Shown here: positions 15,383 to 23,101 of the stretch, piece after piece
Position numbering within the stretch: position 1 is the stretch's first letter
Layout of the letters: every line of letters starts with the position of its first letter
Assembly: GCA_038250235.1 (NCBI GenBank)
Contig: JBBSCO010000047.1
Coordinates: 1-23,101 of the forward strand
From: JAAUTS01 sp038250235
GTDB lineage: Bacteria > Verrucomicrobiota > Verrucomicrobiia > Methylacidiphilales > JAAUTS01
Reading direction: 5' to 3'
DNA length: 23,101 nucleotides
Translations under genes and position numbers: made by a program
The notes under the pieces: generated by a model
What the model saw: the letters and a program-made list of their open reading frames with translations, nothing else
What the model was told of the DNA's origin: nothing
Databases searched by the model: none

Positions 15383-17533
15383 ATGAAACCCAAAATTTCT
15401 CTAATCGGAGCAGGCTCGGTTGTTTTTGCCAAAAATCTCATTGGCGACATTCTCCAGGCTCCCGAACTGGAGAATGCCACCATATGCCTGATGGATATTG
15501 ATCCCACACGCTTGAAAGTAGCGGAAACCATGGCCCGAAAAATGGTAGCCAAGCTGAAATCCAAGGTCCGGATTGAGGCGACACTGAATCAGAAAAAGGC
15601 CTGCCTGAATGCAAACTACGTAATTTGCACCATCCAGGTCGGAGGCTATAAACCCGGCACAATCATCGATTTTGAAATCCCGCGGAAGTTCGGTCTCCTA
15701 CAGACCATCGGCGACACTCTTGGCGTGGGCGGGGTATTCCGTGCGTTACGAACCATTCCGGTGATCAACTCAATTGCACAAGATATCGCCACTGTCGGAG
15801 CAAAAGACTGTTTGTTGTTGAATTACACAAATCCCATGGCAATGAACTGCATGGCCGTAGCCAAGGCCGTTGGGATTCCACATGTCGGGCTTTGTCACTC
15901 AGTGCAGGGCACTTCACAACAACTCGCACGCTACGCAGGGATTCCGTACCCGGACACGACCTATCTGGTGGCAGGCATCAACCACATGGCCTTTTTTTTG
16001 AAGTTTGAATACCGCGGCCAGGATGCCTACCCTATTCTCTTTGACCTGCTGAATGATACAAAGTTTCAGCACGATAAAGTCAGGTTTGAAATGATGCGGC
16101 GAACCGGATATTTCGTAACCGAATCGAGTGAACACCAAAGCGAATACGTGCCATACTTTATACACCATGGAAAAGCCGTCATTGAACAATTTGATATACC
16201 GATCGACGAGTACCTTCGCCGTTGTGAAGCAATCATAAAGACCTGGAAAAAGGCGGAAGAAGATTTACTGGGGAAGGATGGCGGGATACAAATCAACCCT
16301 CCATCACATGAATACGGTTCCTTCATCATCAAGGCGCGGGAAACAAATCAGCCAACAGTGATTTACGGTAATGTTCCCAATACCGGTCTGATCACCAATC
16401 TGCCTGGAAATTGTTGTGTGGAAGTTCCCTGCCTGGTTGATAGCCAGGGGATTCAACCAACCTTCATTGGAGACCTGCCACCTCAGTTGGCTGCTCTTTG
16501 CCTAACAAATATTAATGTGCAGACATTGACAGTGGAAGCCGCCTTGACCAGGAAACGGGAACATATCTACCATGCTGTGATGATGGATCCGCACGCAGCC
16601 ACTGTTCTGCCCTTGGATAAAATCTGGGCCATGTGCGATGAGATGATTGCAGAACACCAAAAAGTAGGCCTGCTTGCGGACTACTCCCCTGTGATGAAAG
16701 GCACCGGGCGTGCCTATGCGGGAATAGCAGACCAGATTATCGCTTCTGTGGACTTTGCTTCTAAACCGAGCGAGGAGTCCAACCTGCTTGCCGTAAAAGT
16801 ATCCGTAAAGAACCCAGGTGAAAAAACCGCCATCATTCCCCTCTTTCTCGAACCCGATATCGGCGGAGTTCTGGTCCGCAGTGTCTCATTAAAAATGAAG
16901 GTTCCTGCTGGTAAAACCCTCGTTGAAGAAGTGATACTAAGGCGACAGGGAGAAGAGAAAGCCTTTAAACTGATCCTCCGCTCCGGCAGGAAAGACGTTC
17001 TCAGCCGCTCACTCTGGGTGCCCGTTCGAAAGAAACTGGATCTCAGAAATGGGCCAACCCGCTTTGAAGTCGAACTCAATGGCTTTCCAGCGGTCGAGGG
17101 AACCCTTTCACGGGACATTGATCACCTCCGCTTGACTCTCCGCGTGCAGGATTCGAAAATTACCGTCGCTCCAGCCCAGCCTTGGATAGGTTCCGCTGTC
17201 GAATTATTCTTCGTCCGGGAAGGTTCCGGGGCACCCAAACAGATTTTTCTTGTGCCAAATCAGAACTCAAAAAAGCCGTTGGCCCTGGACGTAAAGCTTA
17301 ATCCGATTCCAGCAATCAAAGTAAGTCAGAAAGTTGCCGGAACACATTATGATCTTGAGGCCCGGATTCCCTTATCCTCAGTAGGACTGGTCAATGAAGA
17401 TCCGTCTTTTCTTTTTGACGCCATTTTTGATTTGACCGCACTTGGCGACGCCCACAGCGGGGGCAGAGCTTCGTTGAATGGGAGATTTGACTCACACAAC
17501 GTGACTGCACATTACAGTAGGGTTACAGGTTGA
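15383..17533 (+). CDS. GH4 NAD-dependent glycosidase (alpha-galacturonidase/alpha-galactosidase type) with Ig-like and CBM9-like tail
   Basis: This 716-residue protein has a GH4 domain in residues 1-455: ISLIGAGSVVFAKNLIGD (NAD-binding loop), NYTNPMAMNCMAVA, VGLCHSVQGT (metal-binding C171/H172), AGINHMAFF (H201) and FVTESSEHQSEYVPYF. GH4 enzymes use NAD+ and Mn2+ in an oxidation-elimination mechanism; this subgroup resembles MelA/LplD-type enzymes acting on unphosphorylated alpha-glycosides. GH4 proteins usually stop near 430-470 residues. Here about 260 more follow: an Ig-like part (about 460-550), then a CBM9-like part (about 560-716; AVELFF and ARIPLSSVG) that resembles the tail of the GH-A protein in this window. 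There is no signal peptide. The exact substrate is uncertain. Confidence 0.9.
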   Translation: MKPKISLIGAGSVVFAKNLIGDILQAPELENATICLMDIDPTRLKVAETMARKMVAKLKSKVRIEATLNQKKACLNANYVICTIQVGGYKPGTIIDFEIPRKFGLLQTIGDTLGVGGVFRALRTIPVINSIAQDIATVGAKDCLLLNYTNPMAMNCMAVAKAVGIPHVGLCHSVQGTSQQLARYAGIPYPDTTYLVAGINHMAFFLKFEYRGQDAYPILFDLLNDTKFQHDKVRFEMMRRTGYFVTESSEHQSEYVPYFIHHGKAVIEQFDIPIDEYLRRCEAIIKTWKKAEEDLLGKDGGIQINPPSHEYGSFIIKARETNQPTVIYGNVPNTGLITNLPGNCCVEVPCLVDSQGIQPTFIGDLPPQLAALCLTNINVQTLTVEAALTRKREHIYHAVMMDPHAATVLPLDKIWAMCDEMIAEHQKVGLLADYSPVMKGTGRAYAGIADQIIASVDFASKPSEESNLLAVKVSVKNPGEKTAIIPLFLEPDIGGVLVRSVSLKMKVPAGKTLVEEVILRRQGEEKAFKLILRSGRKDVLSRSLWVPVRKKLDLRNGPTRFEVELNGFPAVEGTLSRDIDHLRLTLRVQDSKITVAPAQPWIGSAVELFFVREGSGAPKQIFLVPNQNSKKPLALDVKLNPIPAIKVSQKVAGTHYDLEARIPLSSVGLVNEDPSFLFDAIFDLTALGDAHSGGRASLNGRFDSHNVTAHYSRVTG

Positions 17534-17628
17534 CCACCGGGCTTTTTTCGGGAATAAAATAGGCGAAAATTCCTTTTTAAACCGAACACCCCCTTCCCAA
17601 TGTTTTTCTTTTTTTAAATACTAGATGA

Positions 17629-18588
17629 ATGAACCCAAAAAACCTGAGGATTTCTGTGTTTAGAGCCCTTACACCAATCCCTTCCATTCCAGTCCGATTT
17701 AATACGCTCCTTTGGGTTTTATTGGTTTCCCTGAGCCTCATATCTTGCGTAGGGAAAGATGCTGTTCATTCCCCCCAGATCTTAATCGACACAGGATGGA
17801 AGAATTACCAGTTGGGTGATTTTGACCTAGCGGTTGAAAATTTTCAGGAGGCAAACCGTATAAGTAACGATCTGGACATCAAGGCAGAGGCACTTTTTGG
17901 AGAAGCCTCATGCTGGAATTACCGCAGACAAAATAGGAACACGGACAAAGCCCGGGAACTCTACGCCGAAATCCTTAAATTAACCCCGCTCCATCCACTA
18001 ATCCCCTGGATTGAACTGGCTAAAGTACGTATTCAACACTTCGGAAAGATTGAACCTAAACTGGATTATGCTTCCCTGGCTGATAGCTATGCTGATGTTT
18101 ACAAACGATACCCAAATCACCTGGCTGGACAGGAAGCCTTTGTAAACCAATACAATGTTCTCCTTTATGATGTATCTGATGATAAGCAAATAGCCAGAAC
18201 AGCCATACCCATACTTCAAGATTTTCTGACTAATCACCCTGAAACCCCTTTCCTACATTCGGTCTCTTCACAGCTCGCCTCCTGTTATGCTGCACTCAAC
18301 AAAGATCAGGAAAGAGTTTTTTGGATGCTCCGCGCCTTGGAAAAGAGGGAATTGGACACGACTAATCCCAATGCCGACAATTCAACAAACTATTGGAACA
18401 TCGCTTATACAGCAGAATTTGAAGTAGGCGATTTTAAGTTGGCCCGCGAATACTATCTTCGCCTGATCACTGCCTATCCGAGGGATCAGCGCATTTTCGA
18501 AGCAAAGACAGCTCTTCGCAGGATGGACGAAGTGGAGATCCTGGTTCGCGCGGGCCGTGACCCCTCAACACGTAAAGAGGGAAGATGA
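17629..18588 (+). CDS. TPR-repeat lipoprotein
   Basis: This 319-residue protein has a long n-region, a hydrophobic segment (about 26-39) and a lipobox LISC ending at Cys40, so it should be a lipid-anchored periplasmic or outer-membrane protein. Tetratricopeptide-like helices follow: GWKNYQLGDFDLAVENFQEA, ALFGEASCWNYRR, KARELYAEILKLTP, then FEVGDFKLAREYYLRLITAYP near the C-terminus. TPRs mediate protein contacts. Its stop overlaps the binding-protein start (ATGA), placing it first in a three-gene coupled unit with an ABC importer. It may hold the binding protein or pass oligosaccharides to it (inference). Two ATGs lie at 17625 and 17629; only the second is in frame. Confidence 0.88.
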   Translation: MNPKNLRISVFRALTPIPSIPVRFNTLLWVLLVSLSLISCVGKDAVHSPQILIDTGWKNYQLGDFDLAVENFQEANRISNDLDIKAEALFGEASCWNYRRQNRNTDKARELYAEILKLTPLHPLIPWIELAKVRIQHFGKIEPKLDYASLADSYADVYKRYPNHLAGQEAFVNQYNVLLYDVSDDKQIARTAIPILQDFLTNHPETPFLHSVSSQLASCYAALNKDQERVFWMLRALEKRELDTTNPNADNSTNYWNIAYTAEFEVGDFKLAREYYLRLITAYPRDQRIFEAKTALRRMDEVEILVRAGRDPSTRKEGR

Positions 18589-20291
18589 AAAAGGTTTATC
18601 AACTTTTAAAATCAAATCTGCCGTACTTGGTCATTAGCGGTGCCTTCATCTGGGCCTGCCTTGTCATTGCAACGAGGCAGGCCCAGAAGACCGAACCCGG
18701 AATCATTGTCATCAGGATTGGACACTGGCAACTGGAAGGCGGGGTTCGCGATGGGATAAATAGTCTGGCAAGAGAATACGAAAAGCTTAATCCAAATGTC
18801 CGTATTTTACAGGAAGCAATCCCGGAATCAATCTGGAAGCAGTGGGTCAGCACTCAGTTGATGGGGGGCACGGCACCGGATCTTTTGGAAATAGGCAATA
18901 TGGAAAGCAATTTGGTTACTGCTTTCTATCTGCGTTATTTTATACCCTTAACAAGCTTTGTGGGGCGACCCAACCCCTACAACAAGGGCACTTCCCTGGA
19001 AGGCGTTCCGCTGATCAACACCTTTAAGGATGGAATGAGGAGATCCTATATCGAAGAGAATCAGGAGTACATGAATATTCCTCTTTCGATGGTGGGGGTA
19101 AGACTATTTTACAACAAAGACCTGTTAAAAAAATTGACGGGAAGAAGTGAGCCGCCTACGAATTACCGCGAATTCCTTAAGCTCTGCGAAAACATCCAAC
19201 AACAGAAACACCCTTCCGGGAAGCCCTATGTGGCAATAGCGAGTTCCGGCTGGCATTTTGCGCGCTGGGACGGTGCACTCTTCCGACCCATAACATATCC
19301 GGTAATAAGAAGTATTGATTTCAACAAAGATGGCCGCTTTTCAAAAGAGGAGATGTTTTACGGGGTAGTTACCGGGAGAATAAGCCTGGATAATCCATAC
19401 TACCTTGCTTACTTCGACATGATACAGGAAGTTTCCGCATTCTTTCCCAATGGCTATACCGGATTAACACGTGATGAAGCTATATTTCCTTTCGCCCAGC
19501 AAAGAGTGGTTTTTATTCCTGCAGGCGTTTACGAAATCGTTGGTTTACAACAGCAAGCTGCAGGAGTATTCGAAGTTGGTATCAGCAAATTTCCACAGGT
19601 GGACGAGAACGATCCTGTCTACGGAAAGATTTTTGAAGGTGAACCCTACGAGAACCAAGAGGGTGGATTTCCTGTGGGAATAACACGCACCAGCCGACAT
19701 CCAGAGATCGCAGCCGACTTCCTTCTTTTTTTAGTCAGTCAGAAAGGAAATGAAGCCCTCAACCGCCATTTCGGCTGGATTCCTATTATTGAAGGAGCCG
19801 GAGCGACACCCGAAATCGCCTTGTTCCAACCCAACCTGGAAGGCGTTTTTCCGGCCTTTGACGCCACACTCGGAGGAGAAACAACGATTAAATGGCAACA
19901 GCTTATCTCCTTGTATCAAGTCAATCAGATTACTAAAGAAGACCTGATCAAGGATTTCGACGCTTTCTACAGAACGAAAGGTCGTGAAGATTTCGATGAA
20001 CTGATCCGCAACCGCTACCGCGGTATCCAGCGCGATGAGCAGATTGCCAGAGGATTGATGATTAGAGCAATGGCTCTGGAAGATAAGCCGGAAGCACTTG
20101 GGTTTTGGATCAAATACCGGACAATGATCAATGGCCGGATTATGGGATTAGACTCGCAAAATCGTCGACTGATTAAAGCGGTAGAGGCCGGACAACAGGA
20201 AGGGCAGGTTGATCTCAGTGAATATTCAGCCCAAGCCGTCGCACGTATCAAAGAAGCCAATGCAAAAGGCCCAAATAATCAAAAACCATGA
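18585..20291 (+). CDS. ABC sugar transporter solute-binding protein, membrane-anchored, with EF-hand loop
   Basis: This 568-residue protein is a family 1-type extracellular solute-binding protein: IIVIRIGHWQLEGGVRDGIN, REYEKLNPNVRI, MGGTAPDLLEIGN, VRLFYNKDLLKK and GGFPVGITRTSRHPEIAADF. The N-terminus (residues 12-30) looks like an uncleaved membrane anchor; Cys25 is not in a good lipobox. Residues 245-256, DFNKDGRFSKEE, fit a complete EF-hand calcium loop (D, N, D, G, S, E at 1, 3, 5, 6, 9, 12). Calcium sites of this kind are known in the alginate-binding proteins AlgQ1/AlgQ2. About 115 C-terminal residues (from 450) exceed the usual fold and look helical. A good Shine-Dalgarno (GAGGGAAG) precedes the ATG, which overlaps the upstream stop. 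Confidence 0.9.
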   Translation: MKKVYQLLKSNLPYLVISGAFIWACLVIATRQAQKTEPGIIVIRIGHWQLEGGVRDGINSLAREYEKLNPNVRILQEAIPESIWKQWVSTQLMGGTAPDLLEIGNMESNLVTAFYLRYFIPLTSFVGRPNPYNKGTSLEGVPLINTFKDGMRRSYIEENQEYMNIPLSMVGVRLFYNKDLLKKLTGRSEPPTNYREFLKLCENIQQQKHPSGKPYVAIASSGWHFARWDGALFRPITYPVIRSIDFNKDGRFSKEEMFYGVVTGRISLDNPYYLAYFDMIQEVSAFFPNGYTGLTRDEAIFPFAQQRVVFIPAGVYEIVGLQQQAAGVFEVGISKFPQVDENDPVYGKIFEGEPYENQEGGFPVGITRTSRHPEIAADFLLFLVSQKGNEALNRHFGWIPIIEGAGATPEIALFQPNLEGVFPAFDATLGGETTIKWQQLISLYQVNQITKEDLIKDFDAFYRTKGREDFDELIRNRYRGIQRDEQIARGLMIRAMALEDKPEALGFWIKYRTMINGRIMGLDSQNRRLIKAVEAGQQEGQVDLSEYSAQAVARIKEANAKGPNNQKP

Positions 20292-22291
20292 TGCAAAAAA
20301 AAATCCCCTGGAGGCAAGTTTCCTATCATTGGGAAATCTATCTTCTAATCATACCAACTTTGATCCTGGTGGCTCTCTTTCAGTATTATCCTGCGGCCAG
20401 CGGCATTTACCACAGCCTATTCCGTTGGAATGGGGCTGACGTATCGGAGTGGGTGGGATTGAAGAACTACAGCGACATGCTGACTTCACCCGAGTTTTGG
20501 TCTTCGTTTAATGTAGCTTTTACTTTGGGCCTTTGGAATATAGCCAAGATGATCCCGGCCATAGCCGTCGCTGTCTGGATACATCGCTGCCGCAGTGAAC
20601 GGGCCCAATATCTTTACCGTTTATTATTTATTGCACCCATGGTTGTGCCCCCCTTGGTGATGGCATTGCTGTGGCGCACCTTCTTTTTTGAAGCGAATTC
20701 AGGATATCTGAACCAATTCCTGGATACCTCCGGACTGACAAATATTTTAATTCATATGGATCGATGGTTTGGCTGGGGAGGGATTTTTACCGAAGGTAAG
20801 ATGCCTGCCTGGCTTGGTGATCCAAGACTTATCCTTATTGCCTGTGTCGTATGGGGTTTCCCCTGGATTGGCTCCTTTGCTGTCTTGATTCATCTCGCGA
20901 AGCTCCAAAATATTCCAAAAGAAATCTACGAAGCGGCCGATATAGACGGAATCTCGTTTTGGAGCAAATTCACCAAGATCGAACTCCCGCTTATGATGGG
21001 CTCAATTTATCTGATGTTGGTTTTTGTCATTATTGGGACTATTAAAGATGCGGGTATGATCCTTGCTTTGGCGGGTCTGGATGGCGGTCCCGGCGGCGTC
21101 GTTACAGTCCCGGCCCTTTTCATGTTGCGTAAAGCGTTTGTCAGCCAGGAAATGGGCGCCGCCTGTGCCATTGGAATAATTCTGACGCTGGTCGTGGTTG
21201 CTCTACAAAAATTAAGCACCCTGGTTATGGATTGGGAGACCCTGCCGCTTTGGTTCCAGAAGATTGCCCGTTATTTGGTCCTAGGATTGGGTTTCATGCT
21301 CTATGCCGTTTTTTCATGGAAATTTCTTGGGGCAGTTCTGATTCTGCTTTCTTTTCCATGGAAATTTTTCTTCCTCCTGGCTTCATCAGTCTACGTCAAG
21401 CTGGTGGCCCAAAAGTCCGAACCTGTCTCTGACATAAAAAAACTCCACGGGTCTTATTCCGAAGAATCGCCGTTGCTCGAGAAGAGCCTGCGCCTTTTCA
21501 AACATGCAGGAATCTGGTCCGTGCTGGCCTTTTCCATTGTTCCATTCTATCTCATGATTGTGGTAAGCTTGAAAACAAACACGCAGTTTTATAATGCCCC
21601 TGCCCAATTTTCTGCGCCCTTTCAATGGGAAAACTGGGTGCAGGCCTGGGACTTAATCCGACCCAGCATTGCAAACAGTCTCTACATCTCAACTCTTGGC
21701 ACACTTTTCACCATGATACTGGGGCTCTGCGGGGCTTATTTTTTCGCCCGTCAGCGCATGCCACTCTCTACTTTTTTATGGAATGCCATCCTCATTCTGA
21801 TGATGATGCCTGCCATAGCGAATCTTGTTCCACTGTTCCGCTTGTTATCCGATTTAAATCTAATCAACACTCTGAGCGCTCTCATTCTGGTCGGCACTTC
21901 CGGAGGCCAAATCATTGCCATTTTTGTTTTGCGCAATTTTGTTTCTGAGATCCCGATGGATTTATTCGAGGCAGCAGAGATTGACGGGGCCAACCATTTC
22001 CAGCAGATTTATACCATTGTACTGCCCTTGTGTGGCCCGGTTTTGGGGACGGTCGGGGTTATGCATTTTATATCTGAGTGGAACGAATTCGTTTTACCAC
22101 TCATCATCCTCCGGGATGCCGATACACTCCCCGTTATGGTTCAGTTACAACGATTGTCAGGAGAATACATCAAGTTCTTCGGCCCATTGATGGCAGGCTA
22201 TGCCTTGGCGAGTATTCCCGTCATTATTCTTTTCGCCTTTTCTATGAAGCTGTTCGTTAGAGGTATGACAGAAGGTGCAGTTAAAGGGTAA
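20288..22291 (+). CDS. ABC sugar transporter permease, both MalF-like and MalG-like halves in one polypeptide
   Basis: The protein has 667 residues. The N-terminal half (about 15-315) is MalF/UgpA-like, with the EAA loop EAADIDGISFWSKFTKIELP at 215-234. The C-terminal half (about 405-667) is MalG/UgpE-like, with a second EAA loop, EAAEIDGANHFQQIYTIVLP, at 561-580. These loops dock the ATPase. Between them (about 325-375) are extra hydrophobic helices and a charged linker. In most importers of this class the halves are separate proteins of about 290 residues. The ATG overlaps the binding-protein stop (ATGA). No ATPase gene lies in the window, so a shared MsmX/UgpC-like ATPase encoded elsewhere is expected. 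The frame is continuous, with no sign of a sequencing fusion. Confidence 0.92.
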   Translation: MMQKKIPWRQVSYHWEIYLLIIPTLILVALFQYYPAASGIYHSLFRWNGADVSEWVGLKNYSDMLTSPEFWSSFNVAFTLGLWNIAKMIPAIAVAVWIHRCRSERAQYLYRLLFIAPMVVPPLVMALLWRTFFFEANSGYLNQFLDTSGLTNILIHMDRWFGWGGIFTEGKMPAWLGDPRLILIACVVWGFPWIGSFAVLIHLAKLQNIPKEIYEAADIDGISFWSKFTKIELPLMMGSIYLMLVFVIIGTIKDAGMILALAGLDGGPGGVVTVPALFMLRKAFVSQEMGAACAIGIILTLVVVALQKLSTLVMDWETLPLWFQKIARYLVLGLGFMLYAVFSWKFLGAVLILLSFPWKFFFLLASSVYVKLVAQKSEPVSDIKKLHGSYSEESPLLEKSLRLFKHAGIWSVLAFSIVPFYLMIVVSLKTNTQFYNAPAQFSAPFQWENWVQAWDLIRPSIANSLYISTLGTLFTMILGLCGAYFFARQRMPLSTFLWNAILILMMMPAIANLVPLFRLLSDLNLINTLSALILVGTSGGQIIAIFVLRNFVSEIPMDLFEAAEIDGANHFQQIYTIVLPLCGPVLGTVGVMHFISEWNEFVLPLIILRDADTLPVMVQLQRLSGEYIKFFGPLMAGYALASIPVIILFAFSMKLFVRGMTEGAVKG

Positions 22292-23101
22292 ACTTGTCAT
22301 ATACTAATAGATCCGAGGCCGACTGGGATTATCCCATGAATAGTTGAAAGAAGTTTGATGGTTTTTTACCCACTGGTTTGGTTTGGCAGCACAACAATGA
22401 TAGCCAGGATGAGATATTTGCTGATTGTTTCCTGACTTAATTTCATTCAGACCAAAGACCTGGCGGGGGAACAGCAAGGCGAAGCGGGCCGGAGCTTTGG
22501 CCGGTTTATTTTTTAACATACAGGCACGAAGTCGGCAGACGCAACGATCTGTCTGGTCTGACTTGAATTTAATAGAGGCGTCACCTCCAAAGACCATCCT
22601 TTTCCACTCAAGGCAGAGGCCGTCTCCCGATCCGGACACTTTATTCAGAACCAGTAATTGAAGCTTTCCGCGCGCGCGCGCTGCCACGTAACGTTCGGAT
22701 CAATGTAAGAGGTTTTTTCCTATTTGTATTTCGCGCCTATCCTCAGCGGACACGATACCGGGAGCGACGCCGACTTCCGTTTGCCAGGCTATTATATTTT
22801 GGTAGCCGATAGCCATTGAGGAGTTGAACCAGGTCAAATTTCTGCTGCTATTCATCAGATCATAAGCTAGGGCTGAAAAAGTATAAATTTTGGCCTCAGC
22901 GGCAGATGGTATTGAACAAATTTTTCCGATTTGTTACATGTTAAGGTGAGCCGAATTTTTTCAGATTCATACAGAAATAACTTGTTCATAAAGAGTTTTG
23001 AACTTCAGGTTTTTTTAGGGATTCGGCGAAGATAACTCTTCCCAAATTTTATCATTTCTTCGTCTATTAAAGTTAAAATATAATATCAGGCTGTCTGTAA
23101 A
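22292..23101. other. Apparently non-coding 3' region
   Basis: No convincing gene is present; open frames at 22304-22687 (-) and 22425-22661 (+) overlap each other and show no recognisable protein pattern. Visible structures are a small TGGGA-TTA-TCCCA hairpin (22324-22336) after the permease stop, a (CG)6 run (22669-22680), a perfect AACAAAT/ATTTGTT inverted repeat with a 7-base loop (22915-22935), and a TATAAT hexamer (23079-23084) that could belong to a promoter for a gene beyond the window. No terminator with a strong stem and T-run was found. Confidence 0.55.

Noticed and set aside
22484..22514. CCGG...CCGG hairpin followed by a T-rich run as a terminator
   Set aside because: The stem is only 4 bp with an 8-base loop and the T-run is interrupted; too weak to call.
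22304..22687. Minus-strand open frame of 127 codons after the permease gene
   Set aside because: No domain-like pattern, no ribosome binding site, runs through the (CG)6 tract and overlaps another weak frame.

Overview
The window looks like a chromosomal segment of a Verrucomicrobiota bacterium. The main reason is a pseudopilin operon with the D-B-C-A order of the 'Verru_Chthon cassette' protein families, which I know only from that phylum. Supporting signs are a large modular secreted glycosidase with a CBM9-like tail, hybrid GntR/LacI-type regulation, weak Shine-Dalgarno sites before many genes, and moderate GC content. No tRNA, rRNA, CRISPR array, integrase or transposase gene was seen.

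Layout. (1) Positions 1-1214: an AbrB/PIN toxin-antitoxin pair on the minus strand, flanked by REP-type palindromes. (2) 1215-4334: a 1039-residue exported clan GH-A glycosidase, minus strand. (3) 4335-5557: a repeat-rich stretch with a HicBA toxin-antitoxin pair whose toxin gene is broken by a short internal deletion. (4) 5558-6736: a GntR-type helix-turn-helix regulator with a LacI-type sugar-sensor domain, plus strand. (5) 6754-13279: five minus-strand genes, pseudopilins D, B, C and the giant A, then a small exported protein. (6) 13734-22291: a plus-strand sugar locus with a GH28-like beta-helix glycosidase, a GH4 NAD-dependent glycosidase carrying an unusual C-terminal beta-sandwich tail, a TPR lipoprotein, a membrane-anchored ABC solute-binding protein with an EF-hand loop, and one polypeptide holding both ABC permease halves. 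(7) 22292-23101: apparently non-coding.

How it may work together (inference). The permease and binding protein with GH28 and GH4 enzymes resemble, in content, the Bacillus lplABCD system, which pairs an importer with a GH4 alpha-galacturonidase. A uronic-acid or pectin-type oligosaccharide could be released outside, in part by the GH-A enzyme, imported by the fused permease with an ATPase encoded elsewhere, and cleaved in the cytoplasm. The regulator is the best candidate controller. A 20-bp sequence in its own upstream region matches 17 of 20 bases upstream of the GH28 gene, and an 11-bp part of it recurs at a palindrome upstream of the GH-A gene.

The most unusual items are the GH4 enzyme with an Ig-like/CBM9-like tail, the one-chain permease coupled to a TPR lipoprotein and EF-hand binding protein, the shared upstream motif, the hicA deletion between short direct repeats, and the two-subtype REP array with compensatory stem changes.
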